A DNA stretch of 5,706 nucleotides, taken from assembly GCA_023262945.1 (NCBI GenBank), contig JALQXY010000147.1, forward strand, positions 1 to 5,706, in the 5' to 3' direction. Positions 1 through 5,706 of the stretch are shown here, piece by piece (the first letter of the stretch is position 1; every line of letters begins with the position of its first letter). The notes beneath the pieces are model-generated. The model ran no database searches, was not told the origin of the DNA, and worked only from the letters and a program-made list of their open reading frames with translations. The position numbers were made by a program, and so were the translations under genes. The stretch comes from Rickettsiales bacterium (GTDB lineage: Bacteria; Pseudomonadota; Alphaproteobacteria; Rickettsiales; UBA1997).

Positions 1-176
1 TTTGCAATTTTTAGCCAAAGTTTTTTAGGTTGGAATTGGTATTGCTTACCTTTAACTTTAACATATTCCTTAGTAAAATAATTTCTCAAAGCCAAAGTAG
101 CATTAAGTACTATGGCTTTTCTAAATTCTTTTGTTAAGAAATATCTTTTTGTTAAAAGAATAACTAATCTATACAC
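1..176 (-). CDS. Partial unrecognised protein, N-terminal 58 codons, cut by window edge
   Basis: On the minus strand a frame stays open from a GTG at 176-174 to the left edge, giving 58 complete codons. It begins V-Y-R-L-V-I-L-L-T-K and continues with K-E-F-R-K-A-I-V-L-N and Q-P-K-K-L-W-L-K-I-A. An in-frame TAA lies two codons upstream, so GTG is the earliest possible start; there is no ATG in the visible part, and TTG codons further in are alternatives. No Shine-Dalgarno is visible. The peptide is rich in Lys, Tyr, Phe and Leu with no clear signal peptide or long membrane segment, and I cannot assign a family. The other five frames are broken by stops in this stretch, which supports coding. 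It could equally be the remnant of a decayed gene. If real, it is divergent from zapA across a 435-base gap. Confidence 0.4.
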   Translation of the reverse strand, partial: MYRLVILLTKRYFLTKEFRKAIVLNATLALRNYFTKEYVKVKGKQYQFQPKKLWLKIA

Positions 177-217
177 GGTTTAATAAAGTAATTCTTAGTT
201 TGTAATTTTAAGCTTAA

Positions 218-253
218 TTAACCTAAATCAACTTTATCGTGGATTTAGATTAA
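218..253. repeat. Imperfect inverted repeat, possible operator
   Basis: The arms CTAAATC (223-229) and GATTTAG (242-248) are perfect reverse complements around a 12-base centre. After one mismatch the pairing continues for four more A/T pairs (218-221 with 250-253). It has no following T-run on the plus strand, so it is a poor terminator. It overlaps the only promoter-like pair I see for the minus-strand frame at 1-176: reverse-strand TTGATT at 231-226 and TAAAAT at 210-205, with a short 15-base spacer. A protein-binding site is therefore possible, but in DNA this AT-rich such repeats also arise by chance. Confidence 0.3.
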
Positions 254-289
254 AGATAAAATTAACTCTAAAAAATTACTTAAAATATA

Positions 290-300
290 TTGTGTCACAA
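290..300. repeat. Perfect short palindrome TTGTGTCACAA
   Basis: Five-base arms TTGTG and CACAA flank a single central T. The half-sites resemble those bound by dimeric helix-turn-helix regulators (the CRP/FNR family recognises TGTGA-type halves), but the spacing is much shorter than a CRP site. It lies in the divergent region between the frame at 1-176 and zapA, where a regulatory site would be expected. Function is not shown by the sequence. Confidence 0.2.
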
Positions 301-460
301 AATAAGATAGTTTGCAAGCACTTTTTTTAAAAAAAAGAAAAAACTTGTAAAATATTATTTATATCTAGCTATAAATAATCTTATTTTTTATAAAAAAAAT
401 TATATTGTTTCTTTTTAGGTTAACTTAAATCCATCAATAGATAAGTGGATGTGCGAGAAA

Positions 461-466
461 TATAAT
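461..466 (+). promoter_or_regulatory. Perfect -10 hexamer TATAAT, candidate zapA promoter
   Basis: TATAAT at 461-466 is the best -10 match on the plus strand upstream of zapA and would give a leader of about 140 bases. The expected -35 position (about 438-443) reads TAGATA, a poor match, and there is no TGn extension. An alternative upstream pair is TTGTAA at 345-350 with TATAAA at 370-375, whose 19-base spacer is long. Neither is convincing alone. Confidence 0.25.
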
Positions 467-483
467 GACTACAAAAAGCCCTT

Positions 484-497
484 GCAAATCAATTTGC
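484..497. repeat. Short inverted repeat GCAAAT-CA-ATTTGC
   Basis: Six-base perfect arms (484-489 and 492-497) are separated by two bases. It lies immediately before a consensus -35 hexamer TTGACA at 500-505, which has no good -10 partner at 16-18 bases. It could be a small operator in front of zapA. As an RNA hairpin the two-base loop would have to open to at least four bases, leaving a weak stem. Confidence 0.2.
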
Positions 498-611
498 TAT
501 TGACAGATTTAATACTAAATCCAATCTTTATCTTAAAAAATATTTTGTCATATTGTTTATTTTATAAGTTAAGTGATTGAGAGGTTTTTTAAAGATAATT
601 AAATTTAAACA

Positions 612-908
612 ATGCCTAAAAATATCAAAGTTAAAATTCCGATATTTAAAACAATCTGTGAAATAGATTGTTTGGCAGAAGAAGAGCAGTCTATAATAGA
701 AGTAGCCAGTCTTGTTAATAAAGAAATTGCTCAACTTTCTAGGCAATCAAATATAACCGATGAGAAAACTTTGATGCTTCTTTATTCTATAATAATTCGT
801 AGAGAGTTAGAAAGAGATAATGATATTTCTTTGCAAGAGTTAGAGGATAGTATATCTAATATTACTAATCATGTTAAAAAAATAATAAACAAGATATCCC
901 ATTTATAA
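612..908 (+). CDS. zapA: Cell division protein ZapA
   Basis: ZapA is a small cytoplasmic protein that binds FtsZ and cross-links protofilaments in the Z-ring. The 98-residue product matches family length and layout. Residues 5-20 form the N-terminal strand pair of the ZapA globular head (K-V-K-I-P-I-F then C-E-I-D-C). Residues 22-45 form the first helix, with the A-S-L-V-N-K-E-I-A-Q-L pattern typical of 'h..LA..V...I..L'. Residues 50-66 form the second helix ending R-R-E-L-E. Residues 66-97 are a heptad-like stretch fitting the family's dimerising coiled coil. The ATG at 612 is the first possible start because an in-frame TAA lies at 606-608. There is no Shine-Dalgarno at normal distance; a purine-rich GAGAGG at 579-584 is 27 bases upstream, too far to act directly. 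It is a single-gene unit convergent with nhaA, 41 bases away. Divergence from textbook ZapA is substantial, but the fold pattern is clear. Confidence 0.8.
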   Translation: MPKNIKVKIPIFKTICEIDCLAEEEQSIIEVASLVNKEIAQLSRQSNITDEKTLMLLYSIIIRRELERDNDISLQELEDSISNITNHVKKIINKISHL

Positions 909-949
909 GTTTTTACAAATCAACCAATTTTGGTAATCTTGCTTACAAT

Positions 950-2149
950 TCATGATTTTTTTTTGTATTTTTGCCTAGCAGATTCAATAAGTATAACTAG
1001 CGATCCATATATTAGTGATAATATAGAACCAACCAAAACAGAAATCTTAACTTTATCAAAGGCTTGTATGTCATTGGTAAAAGCTAGAGATCCAATGAAC
1101 AAACTCATGGTAAATCCAATTCCAGTGAAAATGGCAACTCCGTAGAATTCTCCCCAGCTTGTTCCTTTTGGAAGGGATGCAATTTTAAATTTAACTGCCA
1201 GATAACTAAAAAGCATAACACCTATTTGTTTACCAAAAAACAAGCCACAAATAACGCCAATCATTATTGGGTCTGAAAAAATATTACCCATTTGAGAATT
1301 ATCGATTTTTACTCCAGCATTAGCAAAGGCAAAAACTGGCAAAATTAAAAAATTAACACTTGGTGATAGGCGGTGATCTATATTTTCTAGTATGTTTGTT
1401 TTACCCGCTCTTAATGGAATAAACATAGCCATCAATACACCAGCAATTGTGGCGTGAATACCAGATTTTAAGATGGCGAACCATAAGAATATTCCACATA
1501 GAATATAAGGCCATATTTTACGACAGTTATAATAATTAAGTAAGATTAATCCAATAAAAGAAAATGATGATATTAGTAAAAATGGCGTACTAATTGATTT
1601 GGTATAGAAAAATGCAATTATCAAAATTGCCACTAAATCATCTAGTACCGCAAGAGCTACTAAGAATATTTTGGCTGATGAGGTGATTCTTTTGCCAAAT
1701 AAGCATAGCATACCATAGGCAAAAGCAATATCTGTTGCTGTTGGCACGGCAAAGCCTTTTAGATAATTTGCATGATCCTTATTAAAAAAATAGAAAATTA
1801 AAGCCGGAATAACAACTCCGCCAATAGCGGCAATTGCTGGTAGTGATATTTTGGCCTTGGTTGAAAGATCGCCTTCGATAACTTCTTTTTTTAGTTCTAG
1901 ACCGATCAAGAAGAAAAATATGGCCATTAAGCCATCATTAATCCAGTCGCGAATTGTTAATGGCTTGTAATAAGCAATAAAATCAATATTTATAGGCAAT
2001 TCTACCGATAAAAACAAAAAATAAAGCTCTGAATCTACAGAATTGGCGATTGTCATGGCAAAAATAGTGGCTATAACTAATAATATACCAGTTGAAGATT
2101 CTAGTTCAAAGAATTTTTTGAAGGAATTATTGATAGTTTTTCTAATCAT
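950..2149 (-). CDS. nhaA: Na+/H+ antiporter NhaA
   Basis: NhaA is an inner-membrane electrogenic antiporter that exports Na+ (or Li+) in exchange for H+, for sodium tolerance and pH homeostasis. At 399 residues it is full length (E. coli 388). Hydrophobic segments run through the whole protein, with the N-terminal helix at about 19-38. The family signatures are present: F-L-I-G-L-E-L-K-K-E near 80-89, P-T-A-T-D-I-A-F-A with Asp140 (matching the family's Asp133), L-A-V-L-D-D-L-V with Asp170 and Asp171 (Asp163/Asp164, the ion-binding pair), S-G-I-H-A-T with His232 (His225), F-A-N-A-G near 275-279, and F-G-K-Q-I-G with Lys307 (Lys300). All key ion-translocation residues are intact, so the protein should be functional. 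Start ATG at 2149-2147 fits the family N-terminus; no Shine-Dalgarno is visible. It is transcribed from a good promoter at 2228-2201 and is divergent from addA. Confidence 0.96.
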   Translation of the reverse strand: MIRKTINNSFKKFFELESSTGILLVIATIFAMTIANSVDSELYFLFLSVELPINIDFIAYYKPLTIRDWINDGLMAIFFFLIGLELKKEVIEGDLSTKAKISLPAIAAIGGVVIPALIFYFFNKDHANYLKGFAVPTATDIAFAYGMLCLFGKRITSSAKIFLVALAVLDDLVAILIIAFFYTKSISTPFLLISSFSFIGLILLNYYNCRKIWPYILCGIFLWFAILKSGIHATIAGVLMAMFIPLRAGKTNILENIDHRLSPSVNFLILPVFAFANAGVKIDNSQMGNIFSDPIMIGVICGLFFGKQIGVMLFSYLAVKFKIASLPKGTSWGEFYGVAIFTGIGFTMSLFIGSLAFTNDIQAFDKVKISVLVGSILSLIYGSLVILIESARQKYKKKS

Positions 2150-2200
2150 AAAATTGGTTAAATTTATTTAGGGGGCAAATAGATCTTGATAATTTTTCTA

Positions 2201-2228
2201 TTTATATTAACGATAAACCTTTTGTAAA
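2201..2228 (-). promoter_or_regulatory. Promoter for nhaA (TTTACA-N16-TATAAA)
   Basis: Reading the minus strand, TTTACA (2228-2223) and TATAAA (2206-2201) are separated by 16 bases. Each hexamer matches the sigma-70 consensus at five of six positions. Transcription would start near 2193-2195, giving a leader of about 45 bases before the nhaA ATG. This is the best promoter match in the window, and its position directly upstream of nhaA supports it. It overlaps the candidate addA promoter on the other strand. Confidence 0.55.
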
Positions 2229-2235
2229 GTAAAAT
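2207..2235 (+). promoter_or_regulatory. Candidate promoter for addA (TTAACG-N17-TAAAAT)
   Basis: TTAACG (2207-2212, four of six) and TAAAAT (2230-2235, five of six) are spaced by 17 bases. Transcription would start near 2241-2243, only about ten bases before the GTG start of addA at 2251. The mRNA would be nearly leaderless, consistent with the absence of any Shine-Dalgarno. In such AT-rich DNA a -10-like hexamer is expected by chance, so the call is tentative. Confidence 0.35.
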
Positions 2236-2250
2236 ATTTTTTTTAAATAA

Positions 2251-5200
2251 GTGATAAATCGTCAGTTAGAAGATGTTATTTTAAAACAGCAAAATGCTTC
2301 AAATCCCTTGAAGTCGTGCTGGGTTTTTGCTTCTGCTGGGTCGGGTAAAACTAAAATTCTTATCAATCGCTTATTAAGGCTTTTATTGTCGGGGGTTTTG
2401 CCGAGTAAAATTTTATGTCTAACCTTTACCAAAGCTGCCGCTGGTGAAATGCATCATCGTATACAAAAAGATCTTAGTCAATGGGTTAGTTTAGATAAGC
2501 AAGAGCTAATTGATAGAATTTATCAAATGACTGGCAAAAAACCTAGCGCGGAAGATATAAAAAAAGCCAGAAGCCTATTTTTTGAAATTATCGACAATAA
2601 AGATAAAATAAAAATCACTACCATTCATTCATTTTGTCAGTCATTATTAAAGATTTTTCCATTTGAAGCCAAAATCAGTCCTAATTTTGATATTTTGGAA
2701 GAAAATGCTAAGAAAATTCTAATAAAAAGATCTATAGAGTTAGTTTTTAAGAAAAACAGTGATCGATTTTGTGATGAAAATGGAATTGGTAAATTATTTC
2801 AAGAAAATAATAAAAATGACATAGAAGAGGCGATAGAGGATTTGATAAAACACAAAGAGGATTTTGAACTATTGCAAAATAATTATCATAATATTGACGA
2901 TATTATTAAGCAAATTTATCAAAATTTTGACTTGATAGAAAATGATAATTTTGATGCAATATTAAATGAGTTTAAAGAAAAATGCTTAAATGATGATATT
3001 TTATTATTACAAAAAGCTCTAGCCAACTCTAAGACCGCTAAAGATAATGCTGCAGCTCGGCAAATTGAAGATTTTTTAGCAAATTGCGATATATATAATT
3101 TTAATATATATAAAAAGGTATTTTTTATTAAGGAGGATGAAATAAGAAAGCCTTCAAGTCTTGTTTTAAAAGATACAAGTTTGAATGAAATATATCAAAA
3201 ACAATATCAAATTATTGTTGAATATAATGATAAATTAAATTCGCTAAAGATATGTCAAGATAGCTCGCTTCTTTTGCGGTTGGCAAATGATATTTTGCAT
3301 CAATACAAAATTATCAAGCAAAATAAATCTTTACTTGATTATGAAGATCTTATTGTTGCGACTAATCAAATTTTGCAAAATGACGATTTTTCTCATTGGA
3401 TAAAAATGAAAATTGATAATATTTATGATCATATATTAATTGATGAATCGCAAGATACTAATCTAAAACAATGGAATATTATAAACTCTCTTACTGAAGA
3501 TTTTTTTAGCGGTATTGGCGCATCTAAAAATAATCGTAGTTTATTTGTTGTTGGAGACGAAAAGCAATCAATTTATTCTTTTCAAGGAGCTGAGGCTGAC
3601 ATTAGTAATAAAATATATAATCAATATCAAAATAACTCTGCATTAATAGAAAAGATCAATCTTAATAATTCTTTTCGTTCTGCTGTTGATGTTTTAAAGG
3701 CGGTTGATCTTGTATTTAATAATAAAAATTACGGTCAAGCTATTTCAAAAACAAGTGATTATCAAAGTCATAATCCTATCAGAAATGTAAAAGGATATGT
3801 TGAGATTTGGCCAAAAATTGACGATTCTAAAAAAGATGAGCAATTTAATTATGTAGAGAATTTGCTTTTTATGAGTCAAGATCAATTTTTGAACGACAAA
3901 GAGCGAATGGCAAGATATATAGCCATTAAAATTAAATCTGATTTTTTATCTAAAAAGCCTTTGGAAGGTTTTGATCGTAGTGTTAATTTTGGTGATTATA
4001 TGATTTTGCTACGCAATAAAACTAACGGTTTTGATAAAGCTTTAATAAAGGCTTTTAAATATTTTAATATTCCTTTTTCAAGTCAATCTCGTGTAAAATT
4101 TAGCGAATCTTTGGCTATTCAAGACTTTTTATCTTTAGCTAAATTTGTTACTACCGATTTTGATAATTTAAATTTGGCAGCATTGCTAAAATCGCCAATT
4201 TTTGGTCTTAGTGATGATGATTTGTTAATCATAATTAATTATGATAAAAAAGGATCAATTTTGCATAATTTAAAAGATATCAAATCTTACAAAGAATGTT
4301 TTGATATTTTAACATATATTAAAAACTTATCTCAAAATAATAATTGTTTTGATTTTTACTATCAGATTCTAAATCAAGATTTATTTAAAGAAAAATATAT
4401 TGATTACTACGGGTTTCAAATAGAAGAGCTAATAGATAAATTTCTTAATATAGTATATGGTTTTTGCCAAGATGATTTTTGTGACTTGCAAAAACTATTA
4501 GAATTTATCAAAGAGGCTGATCCAGAAATTAGTTTAAAATCTTGCGATGAAGACAGTGTTAAAATATTAACCATTCATTCTGCTAAGGGTTTGCAAGCTC
4601 CTATTGTTTTTATAGCTGATTGTAGCTTTAATTCTAATAAATTAAAAAATACTAAAGAAATAATATCTTGGATAAATTTTAAAGATCATAAATTACCAAT
4701 TTGGTGTAGTAAAAAATCTTGGCAAAATAAAATCATAAAAAATCATCTTCTAGATAAAGAGAAGAAAGCAAAAGAAGAATATTTAAGATTGCTATATGTC
4801 GCCATGACTAGAGCTGAAAACGAGCTTTATATTGCTGGTTTTGGTGTAGATGATGATCAGAAATCTTGGTATCAAATTATTAAAAATTGCTTAGGGGAGG
4901 GCTATTTTAATAATAAAATTTATCAAGATTTAGAATCATTATCACAAAAAATAAATAATAGCACTGAAGTAAAAAAAATTAAAAAAATAAGAAATAGCAA
5001 AAAAAAGTCTTTATTTTTTTTAAATAAGAGGGATGAAATTGCAAAAGAACAATTAAACCAATCGAATTTTGATTGTAATATTGGAGATAATTTTAATTTT
5101 AGTCAAATAAGAGGTAGTATAATTCATGAAATTGTTAATTTTATTATTAAAAATGTTAAATCTTCAGATTATTGGCTACAAGAAAAGGCTACGATGATAA

Positions 5201-5502
5201 TTGATAAAAATCTTTTTTTGTCGCAAGCTCAAAAGAAAGATATTAATGATAAAATTAAAGATTTTATAAATTCTTTATTTTTACAACAAATAAGAAATAA
5301 AGAAATTAAAAGCGAAATTGAAATTGTTGATAATGGTAAGATTTATAGAATTGATCTTATTATTGAAGATAAAAAAGAGATATTAATAATTGACTATAAA
5401 ACAGATAAAAAGGTTCCTAAGATCGCGCCATCAAATTATTGTAATCAATTGATAAATTACAAAAAATCTCTACAAAAAATTTATCAAAATACGGCGTTTT
5501 AA
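2251..5502 (+). CDS. addA: Double-strand break repair helicase-nuclease AddA
   Basis: AddA is the UvrD/RecB-type helicase-nuclease subunit of AddAB, which unwinds and trims broken DNA ends to load RecA. All helicase motifs are visible: Walker A A-S-A-G-S-G-K-T (27-34, Lys33), L-T-F-T-K-A-A-A (57-64), T-I-H-S-F-C (124-129), Walker B I-L-I-D-E-S-Q-D-T (395-403, Asp398/Glu399), V-V-G-D-E-K-Q-S-I-Y-S-F-Q-G-A (433-447), motif IV with Arg476, I-H-S-A-K-G-L (775-781) and L-Y-V-A-M-T-R-A (848-855, Arg854). The C-terminal nuclease is intact in its catalytic core: G-S-I-I-H-E (His959), I-D (Asp1035), I-D-Y-K-T (Asp1048, Lys1050) and Q-L-I-N-Y (1066-1070). The GTG at 2251 follows a TAA directly and is the only start giving the full N-terminus. 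At 1083 residues it is somewhat short; it stops at Y-Q-N-T-A-F, before the closing strand ('ALLWT'-like) that usually ends alphaproteobacterial AddA. No addB is adjacent. RecB is less likely because the N-terminal signature is of AddA type. Confidence 0.93.
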   Translation: MINRQLEDVILKQQNASNPLKSCWVFASAGSGKTKILINRLLRLLLSGVLPSKILCLTFTKAAAGEMHHRIQKDLSQWVSLDKQELIDRIYQMTGKKPSAEDIKKARSLFFEIIDNKDKIKITTIHSFCQSLLKIFPFEAKISPNFDILEENAKKILIKRSIELVFKKNSDRFCDENGIGKLFQENNKNDIEEAIEDLIKHKEDFELLQNNYHNIDDIIKQIYQNFDLIENDNFDAILNEFKEKCLNDDILLLQKALANSKTAKDNAAARQIEDFLANCDIYNFNIYKKVFFIKEDEIRKPSSLVLKDTSLNEIYQKQYQIIVEYNDKLNSLKICQDSSLLLRLANDILHQYKIIKQNKSLLDYEDLIVATNQILQNDDFSHWIKMKIDNIYDHILIDESQDTNLKQWNIINSLTEDFFSGIGASKNNRSLFVVGDEKQSIYSFQGAEADISNKIYNQYQNNSALIEKINLNNSFRSAVDVLKAVDLVFNNKNYGQAISKTSDYQSHNPIRNVKGYVEIWPKIDDSKKDEQFNYVENLLFMSQDQFLNDKERMARYIAIKIKSDFLSKKPLEGFDRSVNFGDYMILLRNKTNGFDKALIKAFKYFNIPFSSQSRVKFSESLAIQDFLSLAKFVTTDFDNLNLAALLKSPIFGLSDDDLLIIINYDKKGSILHNLKDIKSYKECFDILTYIKNLSQNNNCFDFYYQILNQDLFKEKYIDYYGFQIEELIDKFLNIVYGFCQDDFCDLQKLLEFIKEADPEISLKSCDEDSVKILTIHSAKGLQAPIVFIADCSFNSNKLKNTKEIISWINFKDHKLPIWCSKKSWQNKIIKNHLLDKEKKAKEEYLRLLYVAMTRAENELYIAGFGVDDDQKSWYQIIKNCLGEGYFNNKIYQDLESLSQKINNSTEVKKIKKIRNSKKKSLFFLNKRDEIAKEQLNQSNFDCNIGDNFNFSQIRGSIIHEIVNFIIKNVKSSDYWLQEKATMIIDKNLFLSQAQKKDINDKIKDFINSLFLQQIRNKEIKSEIEIVDNGKIYRIDLIIEDKKEILIIDYKTDKKVPKIAPSNYCNQLINYKKSLQKIYQNTAF

Positions 5503-5532
5503 GCTCTATTCGGGTTATTGCCCAGCTTTTTT
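5501..5532 (+). terminator. Probable intrinsic terminator of addA
   Basis: An outer stem pairs AAGCT (5501-5505) with AGCTT (5524-5528). An inner stem pairs GGGT (5512-5515) with GCCC (5520-5523) around a TATT loop, leaving a six-base bulge on the left side. Six T residues (5527-5532) follow immediately, as required for factor-independent termination. The structure begins inside the addA stop codon. The bulge weakens it, but the GC-containing hairpin with a T-tract at this exact place is persuasive. Confidence 0.5.
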
Positions 5533-5558
5533 CATTTGATATTATCCAAAATCTGTTG

Positions 5559-5706
5559 ATGTGCCTTGTTTTTACTCTTGCAGGCGCTTTTGTTTTTGAA
5601 ATTACAGGTACCGGTGTCGTTCATTGCGCCGAACGCTAGCTCTTGGGGCGTATAAAAACCCCCCGCACTTATCCCGCACCCATTCGCGCCTCTCGGTGGG
5701 GAGATA
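5559..5706 (+). other. GC-rich tail resembling a P4-type phage Ash/Icd-like sequence, partial
   Basis: The composition jumps here: 58 of the 96 bases from 5611 to the edge are G or C by hand count, unlike the AT-rich genes. From the ATG at 5559 a 26-codon frame reads M-C-L-V-F-T-L-A-G-A-F-V-F, then E-I-T-G-T-G-V-V-H-C-A-E-R, and ends at TAG (5637-5639). Past that stop the same frame continues with T-P-R-T-Y-P-A-P-I-R-A-S-R-W-G. The next frames give P-H-P-F-A-P-L-G-G-E-I and N-P-P-H-L-S-R-T-H-S-R-L-S-V-G-R. These strings recall, from memory only, proteins annotated as Ash-family or host cell division inhibitor Icd-like (Phage_ASH), encoded near the immunity region of P4-like satellite phages. 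The amber stop and frame changes mean it is either a decayed copy, a different start/frame use, or a conserved DNA/RNA element translated incidentally. The window edge cuts it. No integrase or attachment site is visible. Confidence 0.35.

Larger units (their letters stand above)
177..611. other. Gene-free AT-rich divergent intergenic region upstream of zapA
   Basis: These 435 bases have no reading frame with a credible start and length, and no tRNA-like T-loop. They hold an imperfect inverted repeat at 218-253, an 11-base palindrome TTGTGTCACAA at 290-300, a T7/A8 tract flanked by C and G at 321-337, a short hairpin-forming repeat at 484-497, and several isolated promoter-like hexamers. The latter are TTGTAA 345-350 with TATAAA 370-375 (19-base spacer), a perfect TATAAT at 461-466 without a good -35 box, and a perfect TTGACA at 500-505 without a good -10 box. 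The region probably carries the promoters of zapA and of the minus-strand frame at 1-176. Its size is large for two simple promoters, so a short RNA or decayed gene cannot be excluded. Confidence 0.6.

Noticed and set aside
321..337. C-T7-A8-G symmetric tract as a terminator
   Set aside because: The stem would be almost purely A/T with no loop and no further T-run on the plus strand. It is more likely a homopolymer feature of the AT-rich spacer.
400..500. Possible tRNA or 6S RNA near zapA
   Set aside because: No T-loop motif, acceptor stem or CCA end is visible. 6S RNA lies downstream of zapA in many proteobacteria, but here only 41 bases follow zapA before nhaA.
528..746. 72-codon open frame on the minus strand
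   Set aside because: It lies antisense to the start of zapA, has low-complexity Phe/Tyr/Asn-rich translation typical of AT-rich shadows, and matches no family I know.
923..934. Palindrome ACCAATTTTGGT between zapA and nhaA as a bidirectional terminator
   Set aside because: The arms are only five pairs with two central bases, and no T-run follows within a few bases on either strand. I see no convincing terminator in the 41-base convergent gap.
930..1145. 71-codon open frame on the plus strand
   Set aside because: It is entirely antisense to the conserved C-terminal part of nhaA, which is clearly the real gene.
3089..3112. Alternating AT run within addA, apparently palindromic
   Set aside because: It does not pair over more than a few bases when aligned on any axis, and is explained by Ile/Tyr/Asn codons in AT-rich coding sequence.
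5532..5624. Minus-strand frame of 30 codons from an ATG at 5624, open further upstream to the window edge
   Set aside because: The lysine-rich peptide matches nothing I recognise, has no Shine-Dalgarno, and runs antisense to the Ash-like reading. It remains possible only if the tail is read in the other direction.

Overview
The window looks like a chromosomal segment of a very AT-rich alphaproteobacterium, probably of the Rickettsiales/Holosporales type. The main clue is a RecB-like helicase-nuclease with the alphaproteobacterial AddA layout (an N-terminal 'QQ.AS.P..S.WV.ASAGSGKT' signature and a C-terminal nuclease domain). It sits beside a divergent ZapA and an NhaA antiporter, all with strongly A/T-biased codon use and almost no Shine-Dalgarno sequences. 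The taxonomic placement is inferred from the proteins and composition only.

Layout from left to right. Positions 1-176 hold the start of an unrecognised reading frame on the minus strand that runs off the left edge. Positions 177-611 are an AT-rich, gene-free divergent region with several inverted repeats and weak promoter-like boxes. zapA (612-908, plus), for a Z-ring associated protein, follows. After a 41-base gap comes nhaA (950-2149, minus), a complete Na+/H+ antiporter convergent with zapA. A 101-base divergent gap (2150-2250) carries overlapping promoters for nhaA and for addA (2251-5502, plus), the helicase-nuclease subunit of the AddAB double-strand break repair enzyme. A probable intrinsic terminator overlaps the addA stop codon.

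The last ~150 bases are compositionally foreign: from about 5611 to the edge the sequence is about 60% G+C by hand count, against roughly a quarter to 30% in the genes. Translations of this tail resemble, from memory, the P4-type phage 'Ash/Icd-like' family. No frame is open through the whole tail from a good start, so it may be a small phage-derived element, a decayed copy, or a conserved DNA/RNA element. This is the most unusual part of the window.

The genes do not form one pathway. They are single-gene units in alternating orientation for cell division (ZapA), ion/pH homeostasis (NhaA) and recombinational repair (AddA). No addB is visible beside addA, and I found no tRNA, rRNA, CRISPR array or complete insertion sequence.
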